A stretch of DNA of 11,645 nt from JBDNBY01 sp039767595 (GCA_039767595.1 JBDNBY010000182.1:1-11645), one strand, 5' to 3'; positions 1 to 7,350 are shown, counted from the first letter of the stretch. Notes: generated by a model from the sequence alone, not told the origin. Made by a program: numbers and translations.

Positions 1-168
1 CATATCCACCGCGATCCGCTGCCGGAGGCGAATGAGATCGAAATCCGTTGTGTTTTCGCGAAAGGTTTGCTCGGTCCATGATCCACTCTCGGTGTAGTCA
101 TAGAACATCTTGGGCACACGGCGTTTATAGATCCGTTTGAGGTCGTCAATACAGGTGATAACCGCCAT
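1..168 (-). CDS. lldD: FMN-dependent alpha-hydroxy-acid dehydrogenase (L-lactate dehydrogenase type), N-terminal part
   Basis: Only the first 56 codons are in the window; the gene runs off the left edge. The ATG (complement of 166-168) follows a good AAGGAG ribosome site. The peptide shows the N-terminal signature of the FMN-dependent alpha-hydroxy-acid dehydrogenase family: an IDDLKRIYKRRVPKMFYDY stretch, then an ESGSWTEQTFREN segment and an RLRQR segment. In the family, the tyrosine of the FYDY motif (Y25 here, by analogy with glycolate oxidase) lies at the active site. Members oxidise L-lactate, glycolate or similar 2-hydroxy acids to 2-oxo acids, usually at the inner membrane when the acceptor is the respiratory chain. 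It starts 13 bases after the trpA stop on the same strand, so the two are probably co-transcribed. The family call is firm; the L-lactate substrate is likely but cannot be proven from this fragment. Confidence 0.85.
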   Translation of the reverse strand, partial: MAVITCIDDLKRIYKRRVPKMFYDYTESGSWTEQTFRENTTDFDLIRLRQRIAVDM

Positions 169-181
169 GTGTGAGGCTCCT

Positions 182-973
182 TTATCCGCGGTGCGTGCCA
201 TCGGCGAGGGATTTTACCATGGCGAGAACGTCGCTTGCGCTTTTGCCTGTGGCCATTTCGGCAACGATGGCAGATCCCACGACGGCGCCATCGGCCACTT
301 TGGCGATATGCTCGGCGGCTTGGGGTGTTTTGATGCCAAAGCCAACAATCACAGGCAGGTCTGTGGCGGCTTTGATCCGCTCGACTTCGGGGCCGACGGT
401 GGCGGCGTTGGCCTCGGCCGCGCCGGTGATGCCCGTTTGCGAGACATAGTAAATAAAGCCCGAGGTATTCTCGAGGACTTTGGGCAGGCGTTTGTTATCC
501 GTTGTCGGCGTGGCAAGGCGAATAAAGTTCAGTCCTGCGGCATTGGCCGGAATGCATAGTTCATCGTCCTCTTCAGGTGGAAGATCAACGATGATCAGCC
601 CATCAATGCCCGCGTCTGTCGCATCCTTGAGGAATTGATCAACGCCGTGGCTATAAATCGGATTGTAATATCCCATTAAGACAATTGGTGTTTCAGAATT
701 GGTTTTGCGGAAGTTGCGCACCATGTCTAAAGTTTTGGGCAAGGTCATGCCATTTTCAAGGGCGCGCTGCCCTGCCAATTGAATGGTCGAGCCATCCGCC
801 ATCGGATCGGTGAACGGCAGGCCCAGCTCGATGATATCAACGCCGGCGTCGGGCAATCCATTCATCACTTCTTGCGAGATCTCAAGACTGGGATCACCGG
901 CCATAATATATGAGACAAAGGCCTTTTTGTTGTCTGCGGCAAGCGCGGCGAAGGTTTTTTCGATACGTGTCAT
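182..973 (-). CDS. trpA: tryptophan synthase alpha chain
   Basis: The product is 263 residues, close to the 268 usual for TrpA. TrpA cleaves indole-3-glycerol phosphate to indole and glyceraldehyde 3-phosphate, and passes indole through a tunnel to TrpB in the cytosolic alpha2-beta2 complex. The N-terminal AFVSYIMAGDP motif and the IELGLPFTDPMADG motif are both present. The catalytic glutamate and aspartate fall at E49 and D60, the same numbers as in the enterobacterial enzyme. A phosphate-binding GFGIKTPQ loop and a GAVVGSAIV segment follow near the C-terminus, as in a TIM barrel. The frame stays open 24 codons further upstream (to 1045), but the start at 973 gives the canonical MTRIEKTF beginning and is preceded by a GGGGA ribosome site. 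No trpB or trpF lies nearby in the window. The next gene downstream is lldD, 13 bases away, an unrelated function. Confidence 0.97.
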   Translation of the reverse strand: MTRIEKTFAALAADNKKAFVSYIMAGDPSLEISQEVMNGLPDAGVDIIELGLPFTDPMADGSTIQLAGQRALENGMTLPKTLDMVRNFRKTNSETPIVLMGYYNPIYSHGVDQFLKDATDAGIDGLIIVDLPPEEDDELCIPANAAGLNFIRLATPTTDNKRLPKVLENTSGFIYYVSQTGITGAAEANAATVGPEVERIKAATDLPVIVGFGIKTPQAAEHIAKVADGAVVGSAIVAEMATGKSASDVLAMVKSLADGTHRG

Positions 974-999
974 GCTTTCATCCCCATTGGGTTTGTATC

Positions 1000-1045
1000 C
1001 TTTTGCCGCAAAAGTCATATGAGTTGCAATCCCGAAACCTTGCAA
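1000..1045. promoter_or_regulatory. cluster of short palindromes between trpA and ychF
   Basis: The 123-base divergent region holds three small palindromes with a shared TTGC/GCAA theme: CTTTTGC-c-GCAAAAG at 1000-1014 (7-base arms around one base), TTGCAA at 1024-1029 and TTGCAA at 1040-1045. A CATATG palindrome also sits at 1017-1022. The cluster lies 27-72 bases upstream of trpA, where an operator would act. No regulator is known to me for this exact pattern. The repeats are seen; the operator role is inference. Confidence 0.3.
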
Positions 1046-1068
1046 AGCGGGCGCGCCGCGCCTAAAAG
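1040..1068 (+). promoter_or_regulatory. candidate ychF promoter (-35/-10)
   Basis: TTGCAA at 1040-1045 and TAAAAG at 1063-1068 are separated by exactly 17 bases, each matching 4 of 6 positions of the housekeeping sigma consensus. Transcription would start near 1075, about 20 bases before the ychF ATG. The match is imperfect and the region is short, so this is only a plausible candidate. Confidence 0.3.
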
Positions 1069-1096
1069 CAGCACAGATTTTGCAGGAGCATCACTT

Positions 1097-2194
1097 ATGG
1101 GTTTCAAAATGGGTATCGTCGGGTTGCCGAATGTCGGTAAATCAACGATGTTTAACGCGCTGACCAAAACCGCAGCGGCACAGGCGGCGAATTTTCCGTT
1201 TTGTACAATCGAGCCAAATGTTGGCGATGTGGCTGTGCCTGATCCGCGGCTATTCCAATTGGCCGAGATTGCCTCGTCCAAGCAGATTATCCCAACGCGG
1301 ATGACCTTTGTTGATATCGCGGGTCTTGTGAAAGGCGCCTCAAAGGGTGAGGGGCTGGGCAACCAGTTTTTGGCCAACATCCGTGAAGTGGATGCGATTG
1401 CCCAAGTGCTCCGGTGTTTTGAAGATGATGACGTGACCCATGTCGAGGGACGGATTGATCCGCTGGCCGATGCAGACACGATCGAGACTGAGTTGATGAT
1501 CGCCGATATGGAGAGCATCGAAAAACGCCTTCAAGGTCTGCAACGCAAGATCAAAGGCGGTGACAAGGATGCCGTGGATCAAGAGCGCCTGCTCAAAGCG
1601 GCGCTTGAGGTGCTCAATGAAGGGCGCCCTGCGCGCACGCTCGATGTCGATGAGGATGATCAAAAACAGTGGAAGATGTTGCAGCTTTTGACATCCAAGC
1701 CCATTTTATATGTGTGTAATGTGGATGAAGCCAGTGCAGGAACAGGGAATTCCCTATCTGAAAAAGTGGCCGAGATGGCGGCGCGCCAAGGGGCAAACAC
1801 TGTTGTCATCTCCGCCCAGATCGAAGAAGAGATCAGCCAGCTGGAAGACGATGAAGCGCAGGATTTCTTGGAAGAGTTGGGCCTCAAGGAGGCGGGTCTC
1901 GACCGTCTTATTCGTGAGGGCTATGATCTGCTTCAGCTTGAGACCTATTTCACAGTTGGCCCCAAAGAGGCCCGCGCATGGACCATTCACAAAGGCACGT
2001 CCGCACCCAAGGCCGCCGGTGTGATTCACGGCGATTTTGAGCGTGGCTTTATCCGCGCCGAGACGATCGCCTTTGACGATTATATTGCCTGCAACGGTGA
2101 GAATGGCGCCAAAGACGCCGGTAAAATGCGCGTTGAGGGCAAAAGCTATACCGTCCAAGATGGCGATGTTATGCATTTCTTGTTCAATGCGTGA
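1097..2194 (+). CDS. ychF: redox-regulated ATPase YchF (Obg-like P-loop NTPase)
   Basis: The product is 365 residues, typical of the family (363 in E. coli). YchF is a universally conserved TRAFAC-class NTPase that prefers ATP, binds the ribosome, and is linked in E. coli to oxidative-stress responses. The P-loop GLPNVGKST is at residues 9-17 and the DIAG switch II motif at 73-76. The fourth motif reads NVDE at 208-211, the NxxE form that gives YchF its ATP preference, in place of the GTPase NKxD. A coiled-coil arm follows the G domain (about 125-195). A TGS domain closes the protein from about 281, ending in the DVMHFLFNA variant of a conserved tail. The reading frame is open from 1019, but the ATG at 1097 gives the family's normal MGFKMGIVG start and follows AGGAG at 1084-1088. 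It is transcribed away from trpA and converges on the acetyltransferase gene. Confidence 0.97.
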   Translation: MGFKMGIVGLPNVGKSTMFNALTKTAAAQAANFPFCTIEPNVGDVAVPDPRLFQLAEIASSKQIIPTRMTFVDIAGLVKGASKGEGLGNQFLANIREVDAIAQVLRCFEDDDVTHVEGRIDPLADADTIETELMIADMESIEKRLQGLQRKIKGGDKDAVDQERLLKAALEVLNEGRPARTLDVDEDDQKQWKMLQLLTSKPILYVCNVDEASAGTGNSLSEKVAEMAARQGANTVVISAQIEEEISQLEDDEAQDFLEELGLKEAGLDRLIREGYDLLQLETYFTVGPKEARAWTIHKGTSAPKAAGVIHGDFERGFIRAETIAFDDYIACNGENGAKDAGKMRVEGKSYTVQDGDVMHFLFNA

Positions 2195-2197
2195 CGT

Positions 2198-2238
2198 GCC
2201 TTTGAGCGGCGTATCATATTGAAATCAAGGCGCGTTTT
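2198..2238 (+). terminator. possible weak terminator after ychF
   Basis: Four bases after the ychF stop, GCCTTTGA (2198-2205) can pair with TCAAGGC (2225-2231) with a one-base bulge, leaving a 19-base loop. A short TTTT run follows at 2235-2238. The large loop, bulge and short T run make this a weak candidate. It is the only hairpin I see in the 42-base gap between the convergent genes. Confidence 0.22.
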
Positions 2239-2836
2239 ACGGCCGGCTGCGCAGCCAGTTGAGATGCGCTTTGACGGCGGGCCAATCGTAATCACAGATG
2301 GAATACACGGCGCTGTCGCGGCGTGTGCCATTGGGCATCTGTTTGTGATTACGCAAAATGCCATCTTGTTTGGCGCCGATCCGCTCAATGGCGCGGCGGC
2401 TTTGTGAATTCAGGATATGGGTGCAAAATTCAACCGCAATGGCCCCCAAAGTGTCAAAGGCATGAGTGAGCAACAGTTGCTTGGCCTCGGTGTTGACGCC
2501 AGTGCGCTGGACTGATTTGGCATACCATGTGTGCCCGATTTCCAGTCGTTCATTCGGGTGATCGATGTTGCAATAGCTGGTCATGCCGATTTCGGACTGA
2601 TCGCTATTTCGGATCACAGTAAAGGGAACCATCATACCGCTTTTTTGTAAATCAAGGCGGCGTTGAATCTCTTGGGGCACATCGCTGGACTGCGGCACAA
2701 ACGTGTACCACAGATCACTAAGATAACCATCGGCCGCTGCGCGCGCGAGGCCAGCGGTGTGATCCGCGGTTGTTGGGGTCAATGTGATTGTATCTCCGAC
2801 AAGGGTGACAGAGGTCGCCCAAGCTTTAGAAGTCAT
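2237..2836 (-). CDS. GNAT family N-acetyltransferase (RimJ/RimL-like)
   Basis: The 199-residue product has the RimJ/RimL-type GNAT layout: an N-terminal TLTPTTADH strand, a central EIGHTWYAKSVQRTGVNTEAK segment (residues 99-119) with a QRTGVN acetyl-CoA pyrophosphate loop at 110-115, and a C-terminal NSQSRRAIERIGAKQDGILR region (143-162). Such proteins transfer acetyl from acetyl-CoA to amino groups of proteins or small molecules in the cytosol. The actual substrate is unknown. The frame can be opened at a TTG at 2842, but the ATG at 2836 is chosen. It overlaps the 3' end of rppH by 11 bases and has only a weak AAAGAG ribosome site, which fits translational coupling. It is the last gene of the gpmI operon and ends 42 bases from the convergent ychF. 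Confidence 0.88.
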   Translation of the reverse strand: MTSKAWATSVTLVGDTITLTPTTADHTAGLARAAADGYLSDLWYTFVPQSSDVPQEIQRRLDLQKSGMMVPFTVIRNSDQSEIGMTSYCNIDHPNERLEIGHTWYAKSVQRTGVNTEAKQLLLTHAFDTLGAIAVEFCTHILNSQSRRAIERIGAKQDGILRNHKQMPNGTRRDSAVYSICDYDWPAVKAHLNWLRSRP

Positions 2837-3311
2837 CTTCAAACTCTTTTAACACGGCGAGGTAGACGTCGCGCTTGAAGGGCACAATGGCCTCAGCCAG
2901 TTGATCGCGGGGCAGCCATTTCCACGCGTTGAATTCTGGATGCTCGGTGGCGATATTAATGTCGGCATCTGTCCCCTGAAAGGAGAGCAGCAGCCATTTT
3001 TGCTCTTGCCCGCGAAAGGCGCCGTTCCATAGCTTTGGAATGAGATCGGCGGGCAACTCGTACCGCAGCCAGCCCTCAGAGACAGCGCGCAGCGTCACAA
3101 GGGATTGAGGTATGCCAGTTTCCTCTTCCAGCTCGCGCAGGCCGGCGGCGATGGGATCCTCGCCTGGATCAATTCCGCCTTGCGGCATCTGCCACGCGTC
3201 AGAGGCATTATCAATGCGGCGTCCGACCCAAACATGCCCCTCGGCATTGATCAGCATGACGCCAACATTTTGCCGATAGGAGAGGTGTGCAATCTCCTGC
3301 GGTGTGATCAT
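2826..3311 (-). CDS. rppH: RNA pyrophosphohydrolase (Nudix hydrolase)
   Basis: The 161-residue product matches RppH of alphaproteobacteria in length and layout. The enzyme removes pyrophosphate from the 5' triphosphate end of RNA, which opens transcripts to RNase E decay. The Nudix box runs from G45 to I67 (G-x5-E-x7-RELEEETGI) with metal-binding E60, E63 and E64 in place. Other RppH-like features are SYRQNVGVML near the N-terminus, the WQMPQGGID entry to the box, and the EFNAWKWLP segment near residue 126. Its ATG (3309-3311) overlaps the ctpA stop as ATGA. No Shine-Dalgarno sequence is visible before it, so it probably depends on ribosomes that terminate on ctpA. A related dinucleoside polyphosphate hydrolase is the main alternative, but the sequence favours RppH. 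Confidence 0.94.
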   Translation of the reverse strand: MITPQEIAHLSYRQNVGVMLINAEGHVWVGRRIDNASDAWQMPQGGIDPGEDPIAAGLRELEEETGIPQSLVTLRAVSEGWLRYELPADLIPKLWNGAFRGQEQKWLLLSFQGTDADINIATEHPEFNAWKWLPRDQLAEAIVPFKRDVYLAVLKEFEDDF

Positions 3312-4639
3312 TTGAGATCTACGGCCGCAAGACCGGTGAGAATATCGATGGCATAGGCCAATTGATAATCCTCGCTACGCAGTTTTGCGGCTTGTTCCGC
3401 TTTGGCGCGGTCATCTTCGATATGCTTGATTTCCTCTTCTGTGAGGGAATCGTTATCGAGGGATCCCCGCAAATCCGCCTCTGAGCGCTCAAACCGTTTT
3501 GATGTCTCATCCTCGGTTTCGGCAGTAATGCGGCGGCGGGGTTGTTCCACGACGATATCTGGCGAGACACCCAGCCCTTGGATCGAGCGGCCTGATGGCG
3601 TGTAATAGCGTGCGGTGGTCAAACGCATTGCGCCACTGTTGGACACGGGCATCAACGATTGCACTGAGCCTTTGCCAAAGCTGCGGGTGCCCACAACGAT
3701 GCCGCGACGGTGATCTTGGAGGGCGCCAGCAACGATTTCGGACGCAGAGGCAGAGCCGTCATTGATCAACACTACGATCGGTTTGCCTTGGGCCAAATCG
3801 CCCATCTCGGCGTTAAAGCGATCCCCGCGGCCGTCGCGATCACGGGTCGAGACGATCTCACCGCGATCTAAAAAGGCGTCTGTCACCATAATCGCCTGAT
3901 CCAATAGGCCGCCCGGGTTGTTGCGCAGATCCAAGACAAATCCGCCGACGTTCTCGATGCCGCCAGCCTCTTGGATTTGCTTTTCAATGCCAGCCTCGAG
4001 ATTGGCGTAGGTTTGATCGTTAAACGTCGTCACGCGCAAAACGATGGCATCGCCCTCAATACGGGCGCGGGCGGCGGTCAGTTTGATCGTATCGCGCACG
4101 ATGGTTACGTCAAAGGGTTCATTTTCCCCCTCGCGGACGATTGTGATAACGATTTCCGAGCCCACGGGCCCGCGCAACAGATCAACAGCCTCGGTCAACG
4201 TGAGGCCCATCAAGTTTTCCCCATCCACATGCGTGATGAAATCTCCGGCCTCGATGCCCGCCTCTGCGGCGGGGGTGTCATCCATCGGGGCAACCACTTT
4301 GACAAAGCCGTCCTCTTGGGTGACTTCCATCCCCAAACCGCCAAATTCGCCGCGCGTTTGCATGCGCATGTCGTCGGCATCTTGTGGGGGCAGATAGCTG
4401 GAATGCGGATCAAGAGATGAGAGCATACCGTTGATGGCCGCTTCGATCAGGTCTTTGTCATCGACATCTTCGACATATTCTGCGCGCACGCGCTCGAATA
4501 CATCGCCAAAGAGGTTGAGCTGTTCATAAACCGACTCTTGGTCAGATTGTTCCTGAGCCAGCAAAGGGGCAACAAGTGTGGTGGCGGCCACTGTGCCCAA
4601 GGTCAGACCCGCAGCGATATATAGCAGTGGTTTTTTCAT
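3308..4639 (-). CDS. ctpA: periplasmic carboxyl-terminal processing protease, S41 family
   Basis: The 443-residue product has an N-terminal signal sequence (residues 1 to about 29, a KK pair then a hydrophobic run ending in PLLAQ). An S41 N-terminal helical part holds SSLDPHSSYL at 74-83. A PDZ domain spans about 95-170 and contains the GLGMEV entry. The peptidase core has the Ser-Lys dyad: S298 in GSASASE and K323 in SFGKGSVQ, 25 residues apart as in E. coli Prc; D309 also aligns. CtpA enzymes cut proteins from the C-terminus in the periplasm and control peptidoglycan hydrolases in several bacteria. The frame is open to a TTG at 4663, but the ATG at 4639 starts directly at the signal peptide and follows AAGGAAC. 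It overlaps the envC-like stop as ATGA and its own stop overlaps rppH the same way. A charged, acidic tail (about 375-425) is probably flexible. Confidence 0.96.
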   Translation of the reverse strand: MKKPLLYIAAGLTLGTVAATTLVAPLLAQEQSDQESVYEQLNLFGDVFERVRAEYVEDVDDKDLIEAAINGMLSSLDPHSSYLPPQDADDMRMQTRGEFGGLGMEVTQEDGFVKVVAPMDDTPAAEAGIEAGDFITHVDGENLMGLTLTEAVDLLRGPVGSEIVITIVREGENEPFDVTIVRDTIKLTAARARIEGDAIVLRVTTFNDQTYANLEAGIEKQIQEAGGIENVGGFVLDLRNNPGGLLDQAIMVTDAFLDRGEIVSTRDRDGRGDRFNAEMGDLAQGKPIVVLINDGSASASEIVAGALQDHRRGIVVGTRSFGKGSVQSLMPVSNSGAMRLTTARYYTPSGRSIQGLGVSPDIVVEQPRRRITAETEDETSKRFERSEADLRGSLDNDSLTEEEIKHIEDDRAKAEQAAKLRSEDYQLAYAIDILTGLAAVDLK

Positions 4640-5775
4640 GACTGTTGTTCCTTTTTCAGCCAATCAAACGGATCGATTGGCGTGTTATTGTCTCTTACTT
4701 CAAAATAAAGCGTTTCTGAGAGTGGGTTTCCACCCTGTTTTATCGAATCTTCGCTCAAATCTGCGTCAGTTTCAACGGTGCCGCCCAATAATCCTATGGG
4801 GCTCCCTTCGGGCAGGACGGTTCCGATCTCGGCATAGGTTTGCGATAGACCAAGGAAAATGAACAAAATATTTGGCTGCGGCTCGAGAATCACCACTTGG
4901 CCATAGTCGGCGAACTGGCCTGCATAGCGCACCGTGGCCACGGTGGGTGTTGTGACGATCGATTGAGGCCGTGCTGCAAAAATCACGCCTGGGCGGATCA
5001 CTCCGGCGGCGTCCGGCTGATTGGGTGTGCGCAGAACGCGGCCCATGATCGGCCAATTTAGGGATCCTAAACGCGGGGTCAAATCAGGAAGGGGATCTGT
5101 GACCTCGTCTTTGGCAATGCGTTTAATGTTGGCGGCAAAGCTATCAAGCGTCTCTGCATTGGCCTCGAGCAGTGACATTTCCAAAGGGTCATCGATAAAG
5201 CGGCGCGGTAGATCGCGACGCTCGGCAACCGCTTGGGCGAGGGCTGTGCGGGCATCTTGGACACCGATGAGCCCCGTGCGCAAATCGTCAAAGGCCTGCT
5301 GCTGCAGCTGTGTAATAATGGTCAATTCTTGTAGGTCGGCACGTAGGCCGGCCGCCTTGGCCTGTAACCCTTGGGTCACGTCCGCCACCAGCATGGCCGA
5401 TCGGGCCGTGCCCAGCGGCCCTTGGGGGTGCACCATCATTGTCGGATTTTGCGTATTAGTGGTCAGGTAGAGCGTGCCAAGAAGTTCGGTCAGCTCGCTT
5501 TCGCGTGCTTTGAAATCATCGGCAATGGCAGAGCGGCGCAGCGTCAATCGCCGAAGCCCATCGCGGATCGCAGAGAGGCCCATTTCATAGGCTTGGATCG
5601 TTTGCGTCAGCGCCTTGACCCGATCGCGCGAGGAGGACGCCTGTTGAAGGGCGCTTTGCGAGCGTAGCAATTGGGCCTTGGCCTCTTGGGCGTCGGCCTC
5701 AATGTCGCTTAGGGCAAGGGCGCTGTTCCCCCAAATGAGGCAAACTGCGATGAGTAAGCTCCGCCATAGTGTCAT
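4636..5775 (-). CDS. envC: EnvC-like murein hydrolase activator with degenerate LytM (M23) domain
   Basis: The 379-residue product begins with a signal peptide (residues 1 to about 22, ending in SALAL). A long helical, probably coiled-coil part rich in A, Q, L, R and E follows (about 24-225). A LytM/M23-like domain runs from about 236 to 373, recognisable by NWPIMGRV, the RPGVIFAA stretch, the YGQVVILEP strand, the GTVLPEGSPIG loop and LYFEVRDNNTPIDPFDWL at the end. The zinc ligands of active M23 peptidases are missing: the first HxxxD becomes RPGVI (261-265) and the HxH becomes LYF. It should therefore not cut peptidoglycan but, like E. coli EnvC, activate a periplasmic amidase at the division site. 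That role is inferred from the family. The ATG overlaps the gpmI stop as ATGA with no Shine-Dalgarno in range, so translation is probably coupled to gpmI. Confidence 0.9.
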   Translation of the reverse strand: MTLWRSLLIAVCLIWGNSALALSDIEADAQEAKAQLLRSQSALQQASSSRDRVKALTQTIQAYEMGLSAIRDGLRRLTLRRSAIADDFKARESELTELLGTLYLTTNTQNPTMMVHPQGPLGTARSAMLVADVTQGLQAKAAGLRADLQELTIITQLQQQAFDDLRTGLIGVQDARTALAQAVAERRDLPRRFIDDPLEMSLLEANAETLDSFAANIKRIAKDEVTDPLPDLTPRLGSLNWPIMGRVLRTPNQPDAAGVIRPGVIFAARPQSIVTTPTVATVRYAGQFADYGQVVILEPQPNILFIFLGLSQTYAEIGTVLPEGSPIGLLGGTVETDADLSEDSIKQGGNPLSETLYFEVRDNNTPIDPFDWLKKEQQS

Positions 5776-7289
5776 TGGTTGATCAAAGATGTCCCTGTCA
5801 TTTCCGTTGGTTGATCGAGCCCCATGATCTCTAGCACAGTGGGGGCAAGGTCGGCCAAACGTCCGCCTTGAGATAACTTAGCACCTTTTGGGCCGTTCAC
5901 AAGGATCAGTGGAACAGGGTTCAATGTATGCGCGGTGTGCGCCCCGCCCGTATCAGGGTCGCGCATGGTTTCACAATTGCCGTGATCTGCAGTGACGAGC
6001 ATCGTGCCGTTCTTCCGGCCCAGCGCCTCTAGGATCACACCAAGGCCCGTATCGACGGCGGTACAGGCCCGCTTGGCCGCCTCGAGATCACCCGTGTGGC
6101 CGACCATATCTGGATTGGCGAAATTCACGACGACCAGATCATAATCTTGCTCAATTGCAGTGGCGGCATGCTGGGCCACCTGTGCCGCGGCCATTTCAGG
6201 GGCCAAATCATAGGTTGCCACCTTTGGAGAGGGGGGCATGACGCGATCTTCGCCCTCTTCTGGGGTTTCTTTGCCGCCGTTGAGGAAAAAGGTCACATGC
6301 GGATATTTTTCCGTCTCGGCCACGCGGAACTGGCGTTTGCCATGCTGCGCGACCCAAGCGCCCAGCGTGTTGTGAATGTTTTCCTTAGGAAAGGCCGTTT
6401 GCATGTACGTGTCATGGGTTTGCGAATACGAAACCATTCCAAGGCATGCACTAAGGCGCGGGGTCGGGCCGCGGTCGAACGCATCAAAGCTTGGTGCGGC
6501 GAGGGCCTGCATAATCTCTCGCGCGCGATCCGAGCGGAAGTTCATGCAAAATAGCCCGTCCCCCTCGCGGATGCCGGCATATGTGCCGATGACCGTTGCG
6601 GGGATAAACTCATCACTTTGATCGGCGGCATAGGCCGCTGTGATCGCCTCTTGTGCCGACGTTGCAGCGGTCCCTTGGCCGGTGGCAATGGCGTCATAGG
6701 CGGTTTTGACCCGCTCCCATCGATTGTCGCGATCCATGGCGTAATACCGTCCGATCACAGTTGCGATGGTGGCGCCCTGCGGGAGCATGTCCTCAAGGTC
6801 TTGGATAAAGGGCTGCGCCGAGCGCGGGGCCACGTCGCGCCCATCGGTGATCGCATGGATGAGAACCTCAAACCCCTGTTGCACAAAGGTATCGACTGCG
6901 GCCTTCAGATGAGAGATATGCCCATGCACACCGCCATCTGACACGACCGAGAATAAATGCACGCGGCCATTTTGGGCGCTGACGCGATCGGCAAATTGCG
7001 TGATCTGCGGCGTGGCGCCAAAGCTGCCGTCCTCAATCGCCATATCAATGCGGCCTAAATCCATCGCCACGACACGGCCGGCGCCAATATTCATATGACC
7101 CACTTCCGAGTTGCCCATTTGCCCCGTTGGCAATCCAACGCATCGCCCATGGGTGATGAGCGTCGCGGTCGGGCAGTCTTGCATCAATCGATCGTAATGC
7201 GGGGTCGTTGCCTGCGCGGGCGCATTGTCGGCCAGCGTATCACGCAGACCCCAGCCATCCAAGATGCATAGAACTGTTGGGGTCGTCAT
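5772..7289 (-). CDS. gpmI: 2,3-bisphosphoglycerate-independent phosphoglycerate mutase
   Basis: The 505-residue product is full length for GpmI. The cytosolic enzyme interconverts 3- and 2-phosphoglycerate in glycolysis and gluconeogenesis through a phosphoserine and two manganese ions. D11 in LDGWG, the phospho-acceptor S61 in MGNSEVGH, D394 and H398 in NPDMVGH, D435 and H436 in TADHGN, and H454 in TAHTLNPVP make up the expected metal and catalytic set. SDGGVHGH (118-124 region) and ITDGRD (147-152) mark the transferase domain. The frame is open to 7370, but the ATG at 7289 gives the family start MTTPTVLCILDGWG and follows a strong AAGGAG (7297-7302). It heads the five-gene operon with envC, ctpA, rppH and a GNAT gene, and is divergent from deoC. 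An inverted repeat lies 9 bases upstream of its ribosome site. Confidence 0.97.
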   Translation of the reverse strand: MTTPTVLCILDGWGLRDTLADNAPAQATTPHYDRLMQDCPTATLITHGRCVGLPTGQMGNSEVGHMNIGAGRVVAMDLGRIDMAIEDGSFGATPQITQFADRVSAQNGRVHLFSVVSDGGVHGHISHLKAAVDTFVQQGFEVLIHAITDGRDVAPRSAQPFIQDLEDMLPQGATIATVIGRYYAMDRDNRWERVKTAYDAIATGQGTAATSAQEAITAAYAADQSDEFIPATVIGTYAGIREGDGLFCMNFRSDRAREIMQALAAPSFDAFDRGPTPRLSACLGMVSYSQTHDTYMQTAFPKENIHNTLGAWVAQHGKRQFRVAETEKYPHVTFFLNGGKETPEEGEDRVMPPSPKVATYDLAPEMAAAQVAQHAATAIEQDYDLVVVNFANPDMVGHTGDLEAAKRACTAVDTGLGVILEALGRKNGTMLVTADHGNCETMRDPDTGGAHTAHTLNPVPLILVNGPKGAKLSQGGRLADLAPTVLEIMGLDQPTEMTGTSLINQ

Positions 7290-7311
7290 GGGCAGTCTCC
7301 TTTTGTGTCGT

Positions 7312-7339
7312 CTGACATCTATTGATTTGTAGGTGTCAG
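7312..7339. repeat. inverted repeat with 10-base arms in the gpmI/deoC divergent region
   Basis: CTGACATCTA (7312-7321) and TAGGTGTCAG (7330-7339) are inverted copies with one mismatch, separated by 8 bases. In RNA the mismatch becomes a G-U wobble if read on the plus strand. The two-turn symmetry fits an operator for a dimeric regulator. If gpmI is transcribed from further upstream, it could also form a hairpin 9 bases before that gene's ribosome site. The symmetry is seen; function is inference. Confidence 0.5.
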
Positions 7340-7350
7340 CACAAGATAAA
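7322..7350 (+). promoter_or_regulatory. candidate promoter of the deoC-ALDH16 operon
   Basis: TTGATT (7322-7327) and GATAAA (7345-7350) are 17 bases apart and each matches 4 of 6 consensus positions for the housekeeping sigma factor. Transcription would start near 7357, leaving a leader of about 58 bases. The right arm of the upstream inverted repeat falls in the spacer and the second inverted repeat covers the predicted start, as expected of a repressed promoter. Confidence 0.4.

Noticed and set aside
137..559. Plus-strand open frame of 140 codons over trpA
   Set aside because: It lies wholly against trpA and the start of lldD, and its glycine-rich translation is the mirror of conserved trpA codons.
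1744..1755. Perfect 12-base palindrome AGGGAATTCCCT
   Set aside because: It lies inside ychF codons of the G domain, far from any gene end, and needs no explanation beyond the protein sequence.
2245..2256. Perfect palindrome GGCTGCGCAGCC near the end of the acetyltransferase gene, considered as a terminator
   Set aside because: It is within the coding sequence, has almost no loop, and no T run follows it on the minus strand.
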